Below, one piece after another: positions 51,802 through 61,312 of a stretch of DNA of 64,000 bases. Under the pieces are notes generated by a model, which saw only the letters and a list, made by a program, of their open reading frames with translations, was not told the origin of the DNA and did no database searches. Both the position numbers and the translations under genes were made by a program. Source of the DNA: Rhodobiaceae bacterium UBA4490. GTDB lineage: Bacteria; Pseudomonadota; Alphaproteobacteria; Parvibaculales; Parvibaculaceae. Location: positions 30,488 to 94,487 of the forward strand of contig DGNO01000006.1 in the NCBI GenBank assembly GCA_002389665.1. Reading direction: 5' to 3'. Every line of letters starts with the position of its first letter. Position 1 is the stretch's first letter.

Positions 51802-53273
51802 GCCTCTTCCACCGCTTCGGCCCGTTCCTCGCGTACGAAAAGCATCAGCGCCATGCCGCCGCCGAGGAGCAAGAGCACCGAGGCAAAGCCTGCCCGCTGA
51901 CTGTGAAATGCGGAAGTGGCAAACCCCACGAGCAGCGGGCCGAGAAACGCCGTCGCCGTACCCGACAGCGCATAGAGCCCGAAAAATTCCGACATCTTGG
52001 AGACGGGTGCGATGCGCGCCAGCATGGTGCGGGAATTGGCATAGGCCGCGGTAATGAAAATCGCGACGAGAATGACGACGCAGACATAAAGAAGTTCCGG
52101 CAGGGTACGGAAGAACGGCAAGTCCCAAAGCGGGGCGGCGGTCGCCGCATCGTAAGGGAAAAAGAAAAACATTTCCTGCGGCGTCATGGAAACGGCCAGC
52201 ACCACGCCGAGCGAGGTAAAGCCGATCGAAGTGAGAATGGCATTGCGCGAGCCCAGATGATTGTCGAGCCAGCCGCCGACGAAGCCGCCCAGCACCGCAA
52301 AAACGGAAAGCACCACGCCGTATATCGTCAGCGCCAGCGGCCCCCAGCCGAAAACGCCTGCCGCATAGACCCCGCCGAAAATCAGCACCGCCGTCTTACC
52401 GTCATTGTAAAGCATCCGCGCGATGAGATAGAGCGCGATATTGCGGTAGTGACGCAGCCCCTTCACCGTGCGCCAGACCGTCTTCACCCCCTCGCGCACC
52501 GCGCCTTTGGGGGAAAGCCCCGTTGCCTTTGCATCCGGCGTGAAAAGGAAAAGCGGCACGGCGAAGATCAAAAGCCAAAGCGCGGCAATGGGCCCGGCGA
52601 TGCGGCTGTTTTCATGGGCGCTTGTATCGAGGCCGAAAAGCGGCACCTCGGGAATGAAACCCCAGGGCACGGCGCCCGGCAGCATAAAAGCAATCAGCAT
52701 AAAAATCAGAATGATAAGAGAGCTGAGATTGCCGAGCGCGAGACCGAGGCCCGATAGCCCGGCGAGTTTTTTCTGCGGCGCGATATGCGGCAGCATCGAA
52801 TTGTGAAAGACGGCAGAAAACTCGAACGAGACATTGGCGATGATGACCGCCGCCGCCGCGCCCAGAATGCCGATCCCCGCATTCATCGGCAGCGCGAACC
52901 AGAGGCAGAAAGTGGCAAAGCCCATGGAGAGCACGAAAGCGGCAAGCCAGGGCTTGCGCCGCCCGCCTCTATCCGCAATCGCGCCTAAGAGCGGGCCGAA
53001 GATCGCGATAATGAACCCGGCAATGCCGTTGATATGGCCCCAGATCGCCTGACCGCGCACGGGATCACCCACCACGGTGCTGGAGAAGTAAGGCGCGAAA
53101 ATATAGATCGTGATGAGGATCACATAAGGATTGCGCGCCCATTCAAAACCCGCCCAGGCAAGCTGGCCTTTGCCGTCCGCCGCCTCGAGACCCGTTGCCG
53201 ATAAAAGCTGCGCGCTTGCCTGCCCCGGCACCTGCACGCGCACCGGCTCCTCCTTCTGATCCTGATCCGCCAC
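51798..53273 (-). CDS. MFS permease, UMF1/Atg22-like (copy 2)
   Basis: 491 residues from GTG 53273 (GGGAGGGG upstream). Twelve hydrophobic segments with the MFS loop LLGAIADRGGRRKPWLA (motif A variant) between helices 2 and 3, and a second half beginning after a long central loop. The pattern with FEWARNPYVILITIYIFAPY at the first helix is typical of UMF1 (MFS_1-like, vacuole effluxer Atg22-related) proteins. It follows a paralogue (53354) on the same strand with an 80-base gap. Substrate unknown; N-terminal ~35 residues are charged. Confidence 0.9.
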   Translation of the reverse strand: MADQDQKEEPVRVQVPGQASAQLLSATGLEAADGKGQLAWAGFEWARNPYVILITIYIFAPYFSSTVVGDPVRGQAIWGHINGIAGFIIAIFGPLLGAIADRGGRRKPWLAAFVLSMGFATFCLWFALPMNAGIGILGAAAAVIIANVSFEFSAVFHNSMLPHIAPQKKLAGLSGLGLALGNLSSLIILIFMLIAFMLPGAVPWGFIPEVPLFGLDTSAHENSRIAGPIAALWLLIFAVPLFLFTPDAKATGLSPKGAVREGVKTVWRTVKGLRHYRNIALYLIARMLYNDGKTAVLIFGGVYAAGVFGWGPLALTIYGVVLSVFAVLGGFVGGWLDNHLGSRNAILTSIGFTSLGVVLAVSMTPQEMFFFFPYDAATAAPLWDLPFFRTLPELLYVCVVILVAIFITAAYANSRTMLARIAPVSKMSEFFGLYALSGTATAFLGPLLVGFATSAFHSQRAGFASVLLLLGGGMALMLFVREERAEAVEEA

Positions 53274-53353
53274 GTTCCCCTCCCTTAAAAGCGTTTCTGC
53301 CGAACGCCTTGAAAGGAGTGGAGCACAGGAAGCCCAAAGATGAAAGCTGCCCT

Positions 53354-54778
53354 TTAAAGCGCGGCGCTGCGTTCTTCCCGCACGAAGAGAAGCCCGAGAA
53401 GCCCGACAATGAGAAAACCGATGATCACGGCAAGACCCGCGCGCTGGCTTTCATAAATACCCGTGGCAACGGCAATCGCAAAAGGCGCGATGAAGCTCGT
53501 TGCCTTACCCGAGAGCGAATAAAGGCCGAAAAACTCCGTCATCATCGAGGCGGGCGCAAGGCGCGCAAGCAGTGTGCGCGAGGCGGCCTGTGCAGGCCCG
53601 CCGAACACCCCGATCAAAATGCCGGAGACGAGATAGACCTGCTCGGCAAGGGAAGAGAAAGGCGCGCCGCCCGGCTCCACCGGCGGCACGGCAATGATGA
53701 AGAAAATTTCATCGCGGGTAATCGAGACAGCGAGCAGCACCGAAAGCACGAGACCCGTGACAGAGATAACGATGGTGCGCTTCGAGCCGATCGCATCGTC
53801 AAGCCGCCCGCCGATGAAAGCCCCGATGGCGGCAAAGACGGAAAGCACGATGCCGAAAATCGCCAGCGTCTCGATCCGCCAGCCGAACGTGCCTGCCGCA
53901 TAAATCCCGCCGAACGCGAAGATCGCCGCCAGCCCGTCATAATAGACCATGCGCGAAATCAGAAAGAGCGCGATGTTGCGGAAGCGCCCGAGGCTTGAAA
54001 GCGTGTGGCCGAGCTGGGCAAGGCCTTTGCGCGCGGCATCGGAAAGCTTCATGCGCGTGCGCGGCGCATCGGGCGTGAAAAGCAGAAGCGGCAGAATGAA
54101 GAGAAGAAACCAGAGCCCCGTCATCGGCCCGGTGAAACGGTCCGCCTCATGCAGCGCCGGGTCGAGCCCGAGAATGGGCGCAAGGCCCGCCAGTGTCTTG
54201 CCCGTTTCTTCATTCGCCACCATCAAAAGCAGCACGATGAAAAGCGCAATGAGCCCGCCCACATAACCGATGCCCCAGCCGAAACCGGAAAGCCGCCCCA
54301 TCTTCTTTTCCGGCACGATGGCCGGCAGCATGGCGTTGTTGAAGACGATGGCAAATTCCATGGAAAAAGCGGCAACCACCACCGCGCCCATGATGAAGAA
54401 CGCACCCTCAGGCGCGCCGGGCATCGCGAACCAGAGACAGGAGATGGCAGCGGCAAAGACAAGCGAGAAAAATGCAAGCCAAGGTTTGCGCGCGCCGGTC
54501 TGATCCGCAATCGCGCCGAGAATGGGTGAGCCGAGCGCAATAACGAGCCCGGCCATGGACTGTGTATAGCCCCAAAGCTCCTGGCCGCGCACCGCATCGC
54601 CGATAAAGCCGGAGGCGAAATAAGGCGCGAAAATAAACGTCGTGATCAGCGTGTAATAAGGCTGGTTGGCAAAATCGAACATCGCCCAGGAAAACCGCCC
54701 GAGCGCGGAGGCAGGCGTGCCGCCGTTTACCGTCAAGTTATCGCTTTGCGGTGTTTTCGTTTCTTCGGCAACCGTCAT
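53354..54778 (-). CDS. MFS permease, UMF1/Atg22-like (copy 1)
   Basis: 474 residues from ATG 54778 (GAGGGGG upstream). Same layout as the next gene: FDFANQPYYTLITTFIFAPY in the first helix, ILGAIADQTGARKPWLAF as the motif-A loop, twelve hydrophobic segments, and a large cytoplasmic central loop around residues 220-245. The two copies share many blocks (APYF, PRxxAR, EFFGLY, SQRAG) but only partly, so duplication is old. Tandem UMF1 permeases might transport different solutes or form a heterodimer (speculative). Confidence 0.9.
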   Translation of the reverse strand: MTVAEETKTPQSDNLTVNGGTPASALGRFSWAMFDFANQPYYTLITTFIFAPYFASGFIGDAVRGQELWGYTQSMAGLVIALGSPILGAIADQTGARKPWLAFFSLVFAAAISCLWFAMPGAPEGAFFIMGAVVVAAFSMEFAIVFNNAMLPAIVPEKKMGRLSGFGWGIGYVGGLIALFIVLLLMVANEETGKTLAGLAPILGLDPALHEADRFTGPMTGLWFLLFILPLLLFTPDAPRTRMKLSDAARKGLAQLGHTLSSLGRFRNIALFLISRMVYYDGLAAIFAFGGIYAAGTFGWRIETLAIFGIVLSVFAAIGAFIGGRLDDAIGSKRTIVISVTGLVLSVLLAVSITRDEIFFIIAVPPVEPGGAPFSSLAEQVYLVSGILIGVFGGPAQAASRTLLARLAPASMMTEFFGLYSLSGKATSFIAPFAIAVATGIYESQRAGLAVIIGFLIVGLLGLLFVREERSAAL

Positions 54779-54959
54779 GAACGCCCCCTCTATCCCCCTG
54801 CCTAGCCTGACGATCTCGCGGCCCAACGCAACCGAAAAGCACAGGCCAGATAGCGGGCATCCGTGACAGACTCAAGACAAGAGCTGGTGAGAAGACAGAA
54901 AGGACGCAGAAAGGTATAACTCGGCCAACCAAGAAACGAACCAGGCAGGAGGGTGACGC

Positions 54960-55949
54960 ATGCGCGTGCTGATGGGACAAACCGCATTCGAACGGGTCGG
55001 CGAGCGGGCCGGGAAGGCCGTTGCGAATTTCACCCCGCTCATCGTCACACCGGAAGGCGATATAAAGGAAGCGGGTAAGACGCTCGCCAAGGGCGACGCG
55101 AAGCCCGATGCCGCCTGGCTGAGCACCGACATCCTGATGACGAAAAGCATCTTCCCGTTCGTCGAAACCCTGCTGGCGGGCGAAAAGCTCAAATGGGTGC
55201 AGTCGGGCGCCGCCGGTTTCGATCATCCGATCTTCAAGGACATTGCCAAGAAGACGGACGTCTTCTGCAATTCGAACGCCCATTCCATTCCCATCGCCGA
55301 ATATGTGATGGCCAGCGTCATGGCCGAATTGCAGCCTATTGCCGAGCGCCGTGCCGCGCAGGCGGAAAAGAAATGGCAGCGCCTCGGCTTCCGCACGGTC
55401 TGGGGCACGAACTGGCTCGTTATCGGCCTTGGCAATATCGGCTCTACCATCGGCGCGCGGGCGCAAGGTTTCGGTGCCCATGTCACCGGCGTGCGCCGCA
55501 CGGCAAAGCCCTCGCCCGGGGCGGATGAAGTCATCACGCCTGAGGATATGAATGCGGCGCTTGGGGAAATGGACGTCATCGTGCTCGCCTGCCCGCTGGG
55601 TGAGACGACGCGCCATCTGGTGAACGCGGATTTTCTCTCCCGCCTCAAAGAAGACGCGATCCTCGTCAATATCGGCCGGGGCGGGCTTGTCGATGAAGCC
55701 GCGCTTTTGAAAGGGCTGGATGAGGCACGTCCCGCCGCCGCGCTGCTCGATGTTTTCGAAACCGAGCCGCTGCCCGCCGAAAGCGCTTTCTGGGCGCATC
55801 CGCGCGTGCGCCTCACCGCCCATTGCGCCGCCTGGAGCCCCGTCTCGGAAATTCAGAACGACACGCTCTTCCTGGACAACCTTGCCCGCTTCGCCAAAGG
55901 CGAGACGCTTCAGCAGGAAGTCCCCATCGCCCAAATCCTGGAAGGGTAA
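54960..55949 (+). CDS. D-isomer-specific 2-hydroxyacid dehydrogenase
   Basis: 329 residues with GGAGGG before the ATG. Nucleotide-binding GLGNIG at about 156-161; catalytic Arg in NIGRGGLVDE, Glu in FETEPLP (about 269) and His in LTAHCAAWSP (about 288), forming the Arg-Glu-His triad. N-terminal substrate domain about 1-100. Substrate (glyoxylate, hydroxypyruvate or an aliphatic hydroxyacid) is undetermined. Divergent from the permease genes and followed by a convergent tRNA-Gly. Confidence 0.92.
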   Translation: MRVLMGQTAFERVGERAGKAVANFTPLIVTPEGDIKEAGKTLAKGDAKPDAAWLSTDILMTKSIFPFVETLLAGEKLKWVQSGAAGFDHPIFKDIAKKTDVFCNSNAHSIPIAEYVMASVMAELQPIAERRAAQAEKKWQRLGFRTVWGTNWLVIGLGNIGSTIGARAQGFGAHVTGVRRTAKPSPGADEVITPEDMNAALGEMDVIVLACPLGETTRHLVNADFLSRLKEDAILVNIGRGGLVDEAALLKGLDEARPAAALLDVFETEPLPAESAFWAHPRVRLTAHCAAWSPVSEIQNDTLFLDNLARFAKGETLQQEVPIAQILEG

Positions 55950-56015
55950 GCGCGGATAGCGCCATGCGCATCGCGGCGCTGGCGTTTAAAACGGCTGAAT
56001 GTAAAGAGAAGAAAA

Positions 56016-56090
56016 TGGAGCGGGCGATGAGATTCGAACTCACGACCCCAACCTTGGCAAGGTTGTGCTCTACCCCTGAGCTACGCCCGC
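56016..56090 (-). tRNA. tRNA-Gly (anticodon GCC)
   Basis: 75 bases including encoded CCA (56016-56018). Acceptor GCGGGCG/CGCCCGC, D arm AGCTCAGGGGTAGAGC, anticodon loop TTGCCAA with anticodon GCC between CAACC/GGTTG, T arm GTTCGAATC. Discriminator T. Confidence 0.96.
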
Positions 56091-56267
56091 CCACCGGGAG
56101 AAACGCCCCAAACGAGGCGCTGTCGAGGGCCGTTATATGCCTGAGACGGCGGGCGATTGCAAGCCCGATTTAGGCACTATTTTCGGGCTATTTGGGGGTT
56201 TTTTGCCGCTCCCGGCTTGCCCCACACCCCGGCTGAGACAAGAGGCGCCGGGTTTTGGCGCCCGGTT

Positions 56268-56297
56268 TTGACAAAGAATAGGGCCGGAACGTAAATC
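56268..56297 (+). promoter_or_regulatory. Sigma-70-like promoter for the deacylase gene
   Basis: TTGACA (56268-56273), 18-base spacer, TAAATC (56292-56297), about 67 bases before the ATG at 56364. The -35 is consensus, the -10 is moderate. Confidence 0.55.
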
Positions 56298-56363
56298 TTC
56301 TCATCCAAAAGCGGCCCGCGCCTTTTCGAACCGCCCGAGCCTTTTCAAATCGGAAGAGACCCC

Positions 56364-56894
56364 ATGCTGACCAGCAAGGAAGACCTGCTCGCCCATCTTG
56401 CCTCCCTCGGCCTTGAAACCGAGACGGTGGCGCATCCCCCGCTCCACACGGTCGAGGAAAGCCAGGCCTGGCGGCGGGACATGGCGTCGGGCGGGCATTT
56501 CAAGAACCTCTTTCTGAAAGACCGGGAGGGCCAGCTCTGGCTCATCGTCGCACTGGAGGAAACGCGGATCCGCCTCAACAAACTTTATAAGCGCATGGAG
56601 GGTGCCGCCCGGCTGTCTTTTGCAAGCGCCGAGCTGATGGAAGAAGTGCTGGGCGTCAAGCCAGGCTCCGTGACGCCCTTCGCGCTTGCCAATGACAAAG
56701 AACACCGCGTGCGGCCCGTCTTCGATAAGGGGCTTGAGGCCCATGAGCGGCTTTATTTTCACCCCCTCGACAACCGTGCCACCACCGCGATTTCAAAGAC
56801 AGACTTCATGGCTTTCCTTGCAGAGTGCGGCCACGAAACAACCTTCATGGCGCTGGACGAAGAAGCAGAACATGAAGCCGGGCAAGAAGCCTGA
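56364..56894 (+). CDS. Prolyl-tRNA editing domain protein (ProXp-ala/PrdX-like)
   Basis: 176 residues. Trans-acting tRNA deacylase that clears mischarged Ala-tRNA-Pro in relatives. The fold's motif HTVEESQAWRRDMASGGHFK and the active-site Lys in NLFLKDREGQLWLIVAL are present, as is the GxxxPFALAND pattern (PGSVTPFALAND) and RVRPVFDKGL. Length fits free-standing ProXp proteins. A consensus-like promoter lies upstream. Downstream gene is convergent, with a weak hairpin between. Confidence 0.92.
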   Translation: MLTSKEDLLAHLASLGLETETVAHPPLHTVEESQAWRRDMASGGHFKNLFLKDREGQLWLIVALEETRIRLNKLYKRMEGAARLSFASAELMEEVLGVKPGSVTPFALANDKEHRVRPVFDKGLEAHERLYFHPLDNRATTAISKTDFMAFLAECGHETTFMALDEEAEHEAGQEA

Positions 56895-56899
56895 AAAGA

Positions 56900-56930
56900 A
56901 AAGGGCGCCTGCATCGCCAAGCGCCCCTTC
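56900..56930 (-). terminator. Weak terminator of the Cache chemoreceptor
   Basis: AAGGGCGC (about 56901-56908) against GCGC-C-CCTT (about 56921-56929) with one bulge; on the minus strand it is followed by TTTTCTTTTC. Possible terminator for the gene ending at 56955. Confidence 0.45.
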
Positions 56931-56954
56931 CCGTCCCCAATGCCCCTTGGAGCT

Positions 56955-58691
56955 TTATGCGCTGCGGCGCAACTGTTCGAGGAGACCCCCCATCGCCTGT
57001 TCCAGCGTATCGGTCTGGCCGGAGACGAGATCGACGGCGGACATCAGCTTGCCGGCGGATTCTTTCGTTTCCTCCGCGTTGCGGCGCACGGTCTGAATGG
57101 CGCCGGAGACGGCCTGCGAGCCGGCGGAAGTGCGCTGGATATTGTCGGAAATTTCCTGCGTCACCGCATCCTGCTGCTCGACGGAGGAGGCAATGCCCGT
57201 CGTGTTCTCACCAAGCTCGGTGATCGAGCGTCGGATGCTTTCCATTGCCCCGCTCACCTCCCGGCTGGCGGCGGCAAGCTCGGCGATCTTGGCCTCGATT
57301 TCCTCCGTCGCTTTCGTGGTCTGACCTGCAAGCGCCTTCACTTCCGAGGCAACCACCGCAAAGCCCTTGCCCGCTTCCCCGGCCCGCGCCGCCTCGATCG
57401 TGGCGTTGAGGGCAAGCAGGTTCGTCTGTTCGGCAATATCGTTGATGAGGCCGATAATCTCCGAGATGCTGTCGGCGGAGGCCATGAGATGGGCCACCTT
57501 GCCGGACGTGTCGCCGCTTTCACCGGCCACGCGGTCCGCCAGATTTGCCGCCGCGCGCACATTGCCGGAAATCTCTCCGATGGAGGTCGACAGCTCTTCG
57601 GCGGCGCCCGCCATGGTCGAAACATCCTGCGAGGAAGCATCGGCCTGTGCCGTCACTTCCTGCGCCGTGGCGCCCGTCTCTTCGGACTGGCGGCTCATCG
57701 CATGTGCTTCTTCGCGCATCTGGCGCACCGCATCGGCGATCTGGCGGATGACCCCGCCCACCTGGCTTTCCATGTCGCCGGCAAGACCCGCCAGAAGCTG
57801 CTGGCGTTCCTCGGTGGCCTTGCGCTCCAGTTCCTGCTGTTCGGTCTGCAAGCGCTGGCGCTCGGCGACGCTTTCACGCAGCACATCGACGGCCTGCGCC
57901 ACCTGGCCGATCTCATCGGCCTGGCCGCAATAAGGCACATCGATATCCGAGCGTCCCTTGGCCACTTCGCTGATCGTTTCGGTGATGCGCACCAGCGGGC
58001 GCAGCATCATCCGGAAAGAGACGACGGCAATGCCGATGGTCAGAAGCAGCGCGATGCCGGCCACGATGAAAATGCCCTCACGCACATTCGAGCGCATGAC
58101 GGCGACTTCCGCTTTTTCGACCCCGGCATAGAGAATGCCGATAATGTCGCCCGCCGGATTGTAGATCGGCTCGTAGATCGTGTAATAGGCCTTGCCGAGA
58201 ATGTTCGCCTCGCCCCGAAACGTCTCCCCCTTCATGATCACGGGATAGACCGCGCCGTCCTTGCCGAGCGGCGTGCCGACCGCGCGCTTGCCCGCCGACG
58301 CGCCGATATTCGTCGTCTTGCGCCAGAAATCCTGCGAGGTCTTATCGAAGGCGAAAACCGTCACCGTCTCGCCTGTCATATAACCGATCCGGTCGATCAG
58401 CTTATGGTCGCTGAACTCGGGAATAGCCGGCATGGTGAGCTTATCGATCACGCCATTGTGATCGGAGGAAACGTTAAGTTCGGGCACCGCCTCACGCAAC
58501 TCATTCGCCGCAACGCGCAAATTATCCTGCTGCTTGGCATTCACCTGACGCTCGATTTCACCGGCCATTTGCCACTCGGTGGAAACCGCCATGGCCGCCA
58601 CCAGAACCGTCATTAACATACTGACCAATAAGGCGCTTTTCGTCGTCATCCGGATGTCGGAAAAGCGGATACGGGAGAAGATTTCTTTCAT
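56955..58691 (-). CDS. Methyl-accepting chemotaxis protein with Cache-like sensor
   Basis: 578 residues from ATG 58691 (GAGGGC upstream; ATG 58703 is an alternative). TM1 near 20-37, a periplasmic single-Cache-like domain (about 40-190; [40 protein letters not shown]), TM2 near 203-222, HAMP, and a long signalling coiled coil with [20 protein letters not shown]. No adjacent che genes. The ligand is unknown; the YxxYxP and DIIGILY patterns are like sCache_3-type sensors of small carboxylates. Second chemoreceptor of the window. Confidence 0.93.
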   Translation of the reverse strand: MKEIFSRIRFSDIRMTTKSALLVSMLMTVLVAAMAVSTEWQMAGEIERQVNAKQQDNLRVAANELREAVPELNVSSDHNGVIDKLTMPAIPEFSDHKLIDRIGYMTGETVTVFAFDKTSQDFWRKTTNIGASAGKRAVGTPLGKDGAVYPVIMKGETFRGEANILGKAYYTIYEPIYNPAGDIIGILYAGVEKAEVAVMRSNVREGIFIVAGIALLLTIGIAVVSFRMMLRPLVRITETISEVAKGRSDIDVPYCGQADEIGQVAQAVDVLRESVAERQRLQTEQQELERKATEERQQLLAGLAGDMESQVGGVIRQIADAVRQMREEAHAMSRQSEETGATAQEVTAQADASSQDVSTMAGAAEELSTSIGEISGNVRAAANLADRVAGESGDTSGKVAHLMASADSISEIIGLINDIAEQTNLLALNATIEAARAGEAGKGFAVVASEVKALAGQTTKATEEIEAKIAELAAASREVSGAMESIRRSITELGENTTGIASSVEQQDAVTQEISDNIQRTSAGSQAVSGAIQTVRRNAEETKESAGKLMSAVDLVSGQTDTLEQAMGGLLEQLRRSA

Positions 58692-59048
58692 GCCTGCCCT
58701 CATGCCTCGGCTCGGCGGCAAGCCGCCGGGTTCGCCTTAAGCGTAAGGCAGGGCATTTTGAAAAACGGTGAATATCAAGATGAAATCAAAATTTCAAAAA
58801 GGACATTCCGAACGCGTTTTCCCTCTCCCCGTCACTTTCGTCGCATGCTGCAAAAACGGCGGCGGGGAACCCGCCCCGGCCCGCCAGCGCGCAAGCTGCC
58901 AGCGCTCAAAAAAGCCCCGACTTGCAGGAAAAGCCTTCCCGCTTTACATCCTAGGACACACCCGGCCAGGTGCCGCCCGCCAGCGGCGCTTTCAACCAGA
59001 TTGCCAAGAAAACGACTGCCACGGCCGGGGGCCAGAAAGGACAGTTTC
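58692..59048. other. 357-base intergenic region between chemoreceptor and thioredoxin genes
   Basis: No supported gene. Symmetries: a perfect CGGCGGC/GCCGCCG hairpin with loop AA (58713-58728), CCTTA/TAAGG (58735-58748) and TGAAAT/ATTTCA (58781-58796) inside an AT-rich patch 58755-58800. TTGAAA (58758-58763), 17 bases, TGAAAT is only a weak plus-strand promoter. The rest is GC-rich and featureless. Confidence 0.5.
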
Positions 59049-59972
59049 ATGGAACCGGTCATGCCAACTCAGACAGGCGGTGCGGGCGCTCCCCAGGGCG
59101 CCCTGATCAAGGACACCACGACCGAGACTTTCGCCGCGGATGTGCTCGATGCCTCCATGGAAGTGCCGGTCATTCTGGATCTCTGGGCGCCCTGGTGCGG
59201 CCCCTGCAAGCAGCTCGGCCCCATGCTGGAAAAGCTGGTGACGAATGCGGGCGGCGCGGTGCGGCTCGTCAAGATGGATATCGACCAGCACCCGGAAGTC
59301 GCCCAGCAGCTGCGCGTGCAATCCATTCCCGCCGTCTTTGCCTTTAAAAACGGCCAGCCCGTGGACGGCTTCACGGGCGTTCTGCCGGAAAGCCAGCTCA
59401 AACAGTTCATCGAGCGCCTGGCAGGTCCCGTCGGTCCGAGCCCGGCCGAGCAGATGCTGGAAGCGGGCCATCAGGCGCTCGAAGCGGGCGATCTGAACCG
59501 CGCCGGCCAGCTTTTCGCCGGCTGCCTGCAGGCCGAGCCCGGCAATCCGGAAGCCATTGCCGGCCTTGCCCAATGCTATTTGAAAAGCGGCGATGTGGAG
59601 CGCGCCAAGCAGACGCTGGAGCTCGCCCCGCCCGAACAGCGCCAGCATGCGGCTATTTCCTCGGCCCAGGCCGCCATCGCGCTTGCCGACAAGGCAGCGG
59701 AAGCCGCCTCCGTCGATACCTCCGCGCTTGAGGCACGCCTTGCCGAGAACCCGAAGGATCACGAGGCCCGTTTCGAGCTGGCCATGGTCAAGAATGCCCG
59801 CGGCGACCGGGAAGGGGCGGTGGACGAGCTGCTCACCCTGCTTACATATGACCGTAAGTGGAACGATGAAGCCGCCCGCACCCAGCTGATCGAGCTTTTC
59901 GAAGCTTACGGCCCGATGGACGAAGTGACGAAGACGGGCCGGCGGCGGCTTTCCTCGATCCTCTTCAGCTAA
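59049..59972 (+). CDS. Thioredoxin-TPR co-chaperone, CnoX/YbbN-like
   Basis: 307 residues from ATG 59049 (AAGGAC upstream). Thioredoxin domain (about 20-125) with active-site WCGPC (Trp49, Cys50, Cys53) and the cis-Pro loop QSIPAVFAF; then TPR-like helices (about 140-300: ALEAGDLNRAGQLFAGCLQA). YbbN/CnoX binds unfolded proteins under oxidative stress and passes them to GroEL/DnaK. Alphaproteobacterial members keep CGPC. It starts the LON-domain/Trm112/DUF971 run in the same direction. Confidence 0.9.
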   Translation: MEPVMPTQTGGAGAPQGALIKDTTTETFAADVLDASMEVPVILDLWAPWCGPCKQLGPMLEKLVTNAGGAVRLVKMDIDQHPEVAQQLRVQSIPAVFAFKNGQPVDGFTGVLPESQLKQFIERLAGPVGPSPAEQMLEAGHQALEAGDLNRAGQLFAGCLQAEPGNPEAIAGLAQCYLKSGDVERAKQTLELAPPEQRQHAAISSAQAAIALADKAAEAASVDTSALEARLAENPKDHEARFELAMVKNARGDREGAVDELLTLLTYDRKWNDEAARTQLIELFEAYGPMDEVTKTGRRRLSSILFS

Positions 59973-60024
59973 GCTCTATGTGAGAAGCTGAGGCCAGTGA
60001 AACGATCATGAAAGCAGCCCGCCG

Positions 60025-60708
60025 ATGAGCTTTATCGACCGATACCGGAGCCCGGCCGATTTGCCGGAGCGCCTCCCGGTTTTTCCGCTCGCCGGGGTGC
60101 TGCTTCTGCCGCGCACGCAAATCCCGCTAAACATTTTCGAGCCCCGCTATCTGGCCATGGTGGATGCGGCGCTGGCAGAGGGCCGGCTGATCGGCATGAT
60201 CCAGCCCGACGGGCTGGAGGCCATGGCGGCGCAGGGCGATCCGTCGGCAAAACCTGCGATCCACCAGGTGGGCTGCGCCGGGCGCATCACCGCTTTTTCG
60301 GAGACTGAAGACGGGCGCGTGCTCATCACACTGACCGGCATTTGCCGCTTCAAAGTGAAAGAAGAGCTCGACACGATTACCCCGTTCCGCCAGGTACGCG
60401 CCGATTTCAGCCCTTATGCGGACGATCTCAACGCCGATACCGGCGCGGACAAAGTGGACCGCGAGCGGCTTCTGGATGTCCTCAAACGCTATCTGACGCG
60501 CTATGATCTGCGCGCCGACTGGCAGGCGATCAAAAATTCGGGCAGCGAAACGCTGGTCAATTCGCTTTCCGTCATCAGCCCCTACGGCCCTGCGGAGAAA
60601 CAGGCGCTGCTCGAAGCCAAGACCCTGGAAGACCGCAACCAGATGCTGATCGCGCTCACCGAAATGGCACTGGCGGGCGACAGCGAAGACGGCACCAACC
60701 TTCAATAG
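60025..60708 (+). CDS. LON substrate-binding-domain protein
   Basis: 227 residues; only the Lon N-terminal domain, without ATPase or protease. [20 protein letters not shown], then [21 protein letters not shown] and [20 protein letters not shown] are family blocks; a C-terminal helix bundle from about 170. Such stand-alone proteins (peptidase S16/LonN type) are common in Alphaproteobacteria between cnoX and Trm112 genes; biochemical role unknown. Gap to Trm112 is 16 bases. Confidence 0.92.
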   Translation: MSFIDRYRSPADLPERLPVFPLAGVLLLPRTQIPLNIFEPRYLAMVDAALAEGRLIGMIQPDGLEAMAAQGDPSAKPAIHQVGCAGRITAFSETEDGRVLITLTGICRFKVKEELDTITPFRQVRADFSPYADDLNADTGADKVDRERLLDVLKRYLTRYDLRADWQAIKNSGSETLVNSLSVISPYGPAEKQALLEAKTLEDRNQMLIALTEMALAGDSEDGTNLQ

Positions 60709-60724
60709 TCCTCAGGAGGGACAG

Positions 60725-60940
60725 ATGGCAAACGCGACAGGCGATTCACAGCCGGGCATCGACCGCAAACTTCTGGAAATTCTGGTTTGCCCCGTCACCA
60801 AGGGCACGCTTGTCTATGACAAGGAACGCGGCGAGCTGATTTCGGAGAAGGCGCGCCTTGCCTATCCGATCCGCGACGGCATTCCGATCATGCTGCCCGA
60901 AGAAGCGCGCAATCTCGACGAAGAGAGCAGCCCGGCATGA
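60725..60940 (+). CDS. Trm112/UPF0434-family protein
   Basis: 71 residues, AGGAGGG before the ATG. The core [20 protein letters not shown] and [20 protein letters not shown] is diagnostic. Trm112 proteins activate RNA methyltransferases in eukaryotes; the bacterial forms lack most zinc cysteines (only one Cys here), so a similar role is uncertain. The ATGA overlap with the next gene indicates translational coupling. Confidence 0.93.
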   Translation: MANATGDSQPGIDRKLLEILVCPVTKGTLVYDKERGELISEKARLAYPIRDGIPIMLPEEARNLDEESSPA

Positions 60941-61296
60941 GTGAGGGACGCCCCTGGCCGACCGATGTCAATTTGAACAAGGGCGAGCAGCTTCTCGAGA
61001 TCGCCTTTGACGACGGTGCGCAGTTTCATCTGCCTGCGGAATATTTGCGCGTCGAATCTCCCAGCGCCGAAGTGCAGGGCCATGGGGGCGATGAAAAGAA
61101 GATCGTGCCCGGTAAGGAACATGTGCGCATCGATGCGCTGGAATCGGTGGGCAATTATGCGCTGCGCCTGATCTTCGACGATGGCCACGATAGCGGCCTT
61201 TACACCTGGGATTATCTTTACGAGCTCGGCGCCAACCAGAACGAGAAATGGCAAACCTATCTTGCCGAGCTCGCCAAGCGCGGCCTGAACCGCTAA
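60937..61296 (+). CDS. DUF971 protein (GBBH-like N-terminal domain)
   Basis: 119 residues overlapping Trm112 by four bases. [39 protein letters not shown] and [20 protein letters not shown] define DUF971, the domain found at the N-terminus of gamma-butyrobetaine hydroxylases but here free-standing. It has been linked with iron-sulfur or zinc handling through fusions to ApbC/Mrp-like proteins; the role alone is not established. Last gene of the LON-Trm112-DUF971 run. Confidence 0.93.
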   Translation: MSEGRPWPTDVNLNKGEQLLEIAFDDGAQFHLPAEYLRVESPSAEVQGHGGDEKKIVPGKEHVRIDALESVGNYALRLIFDDGHDSGLYTWDYLYELGANQNEKWQTYLAELAKRGLNR

Positions 61297-61312
61297 GCCC
61301 GAAGCCGCCTTT

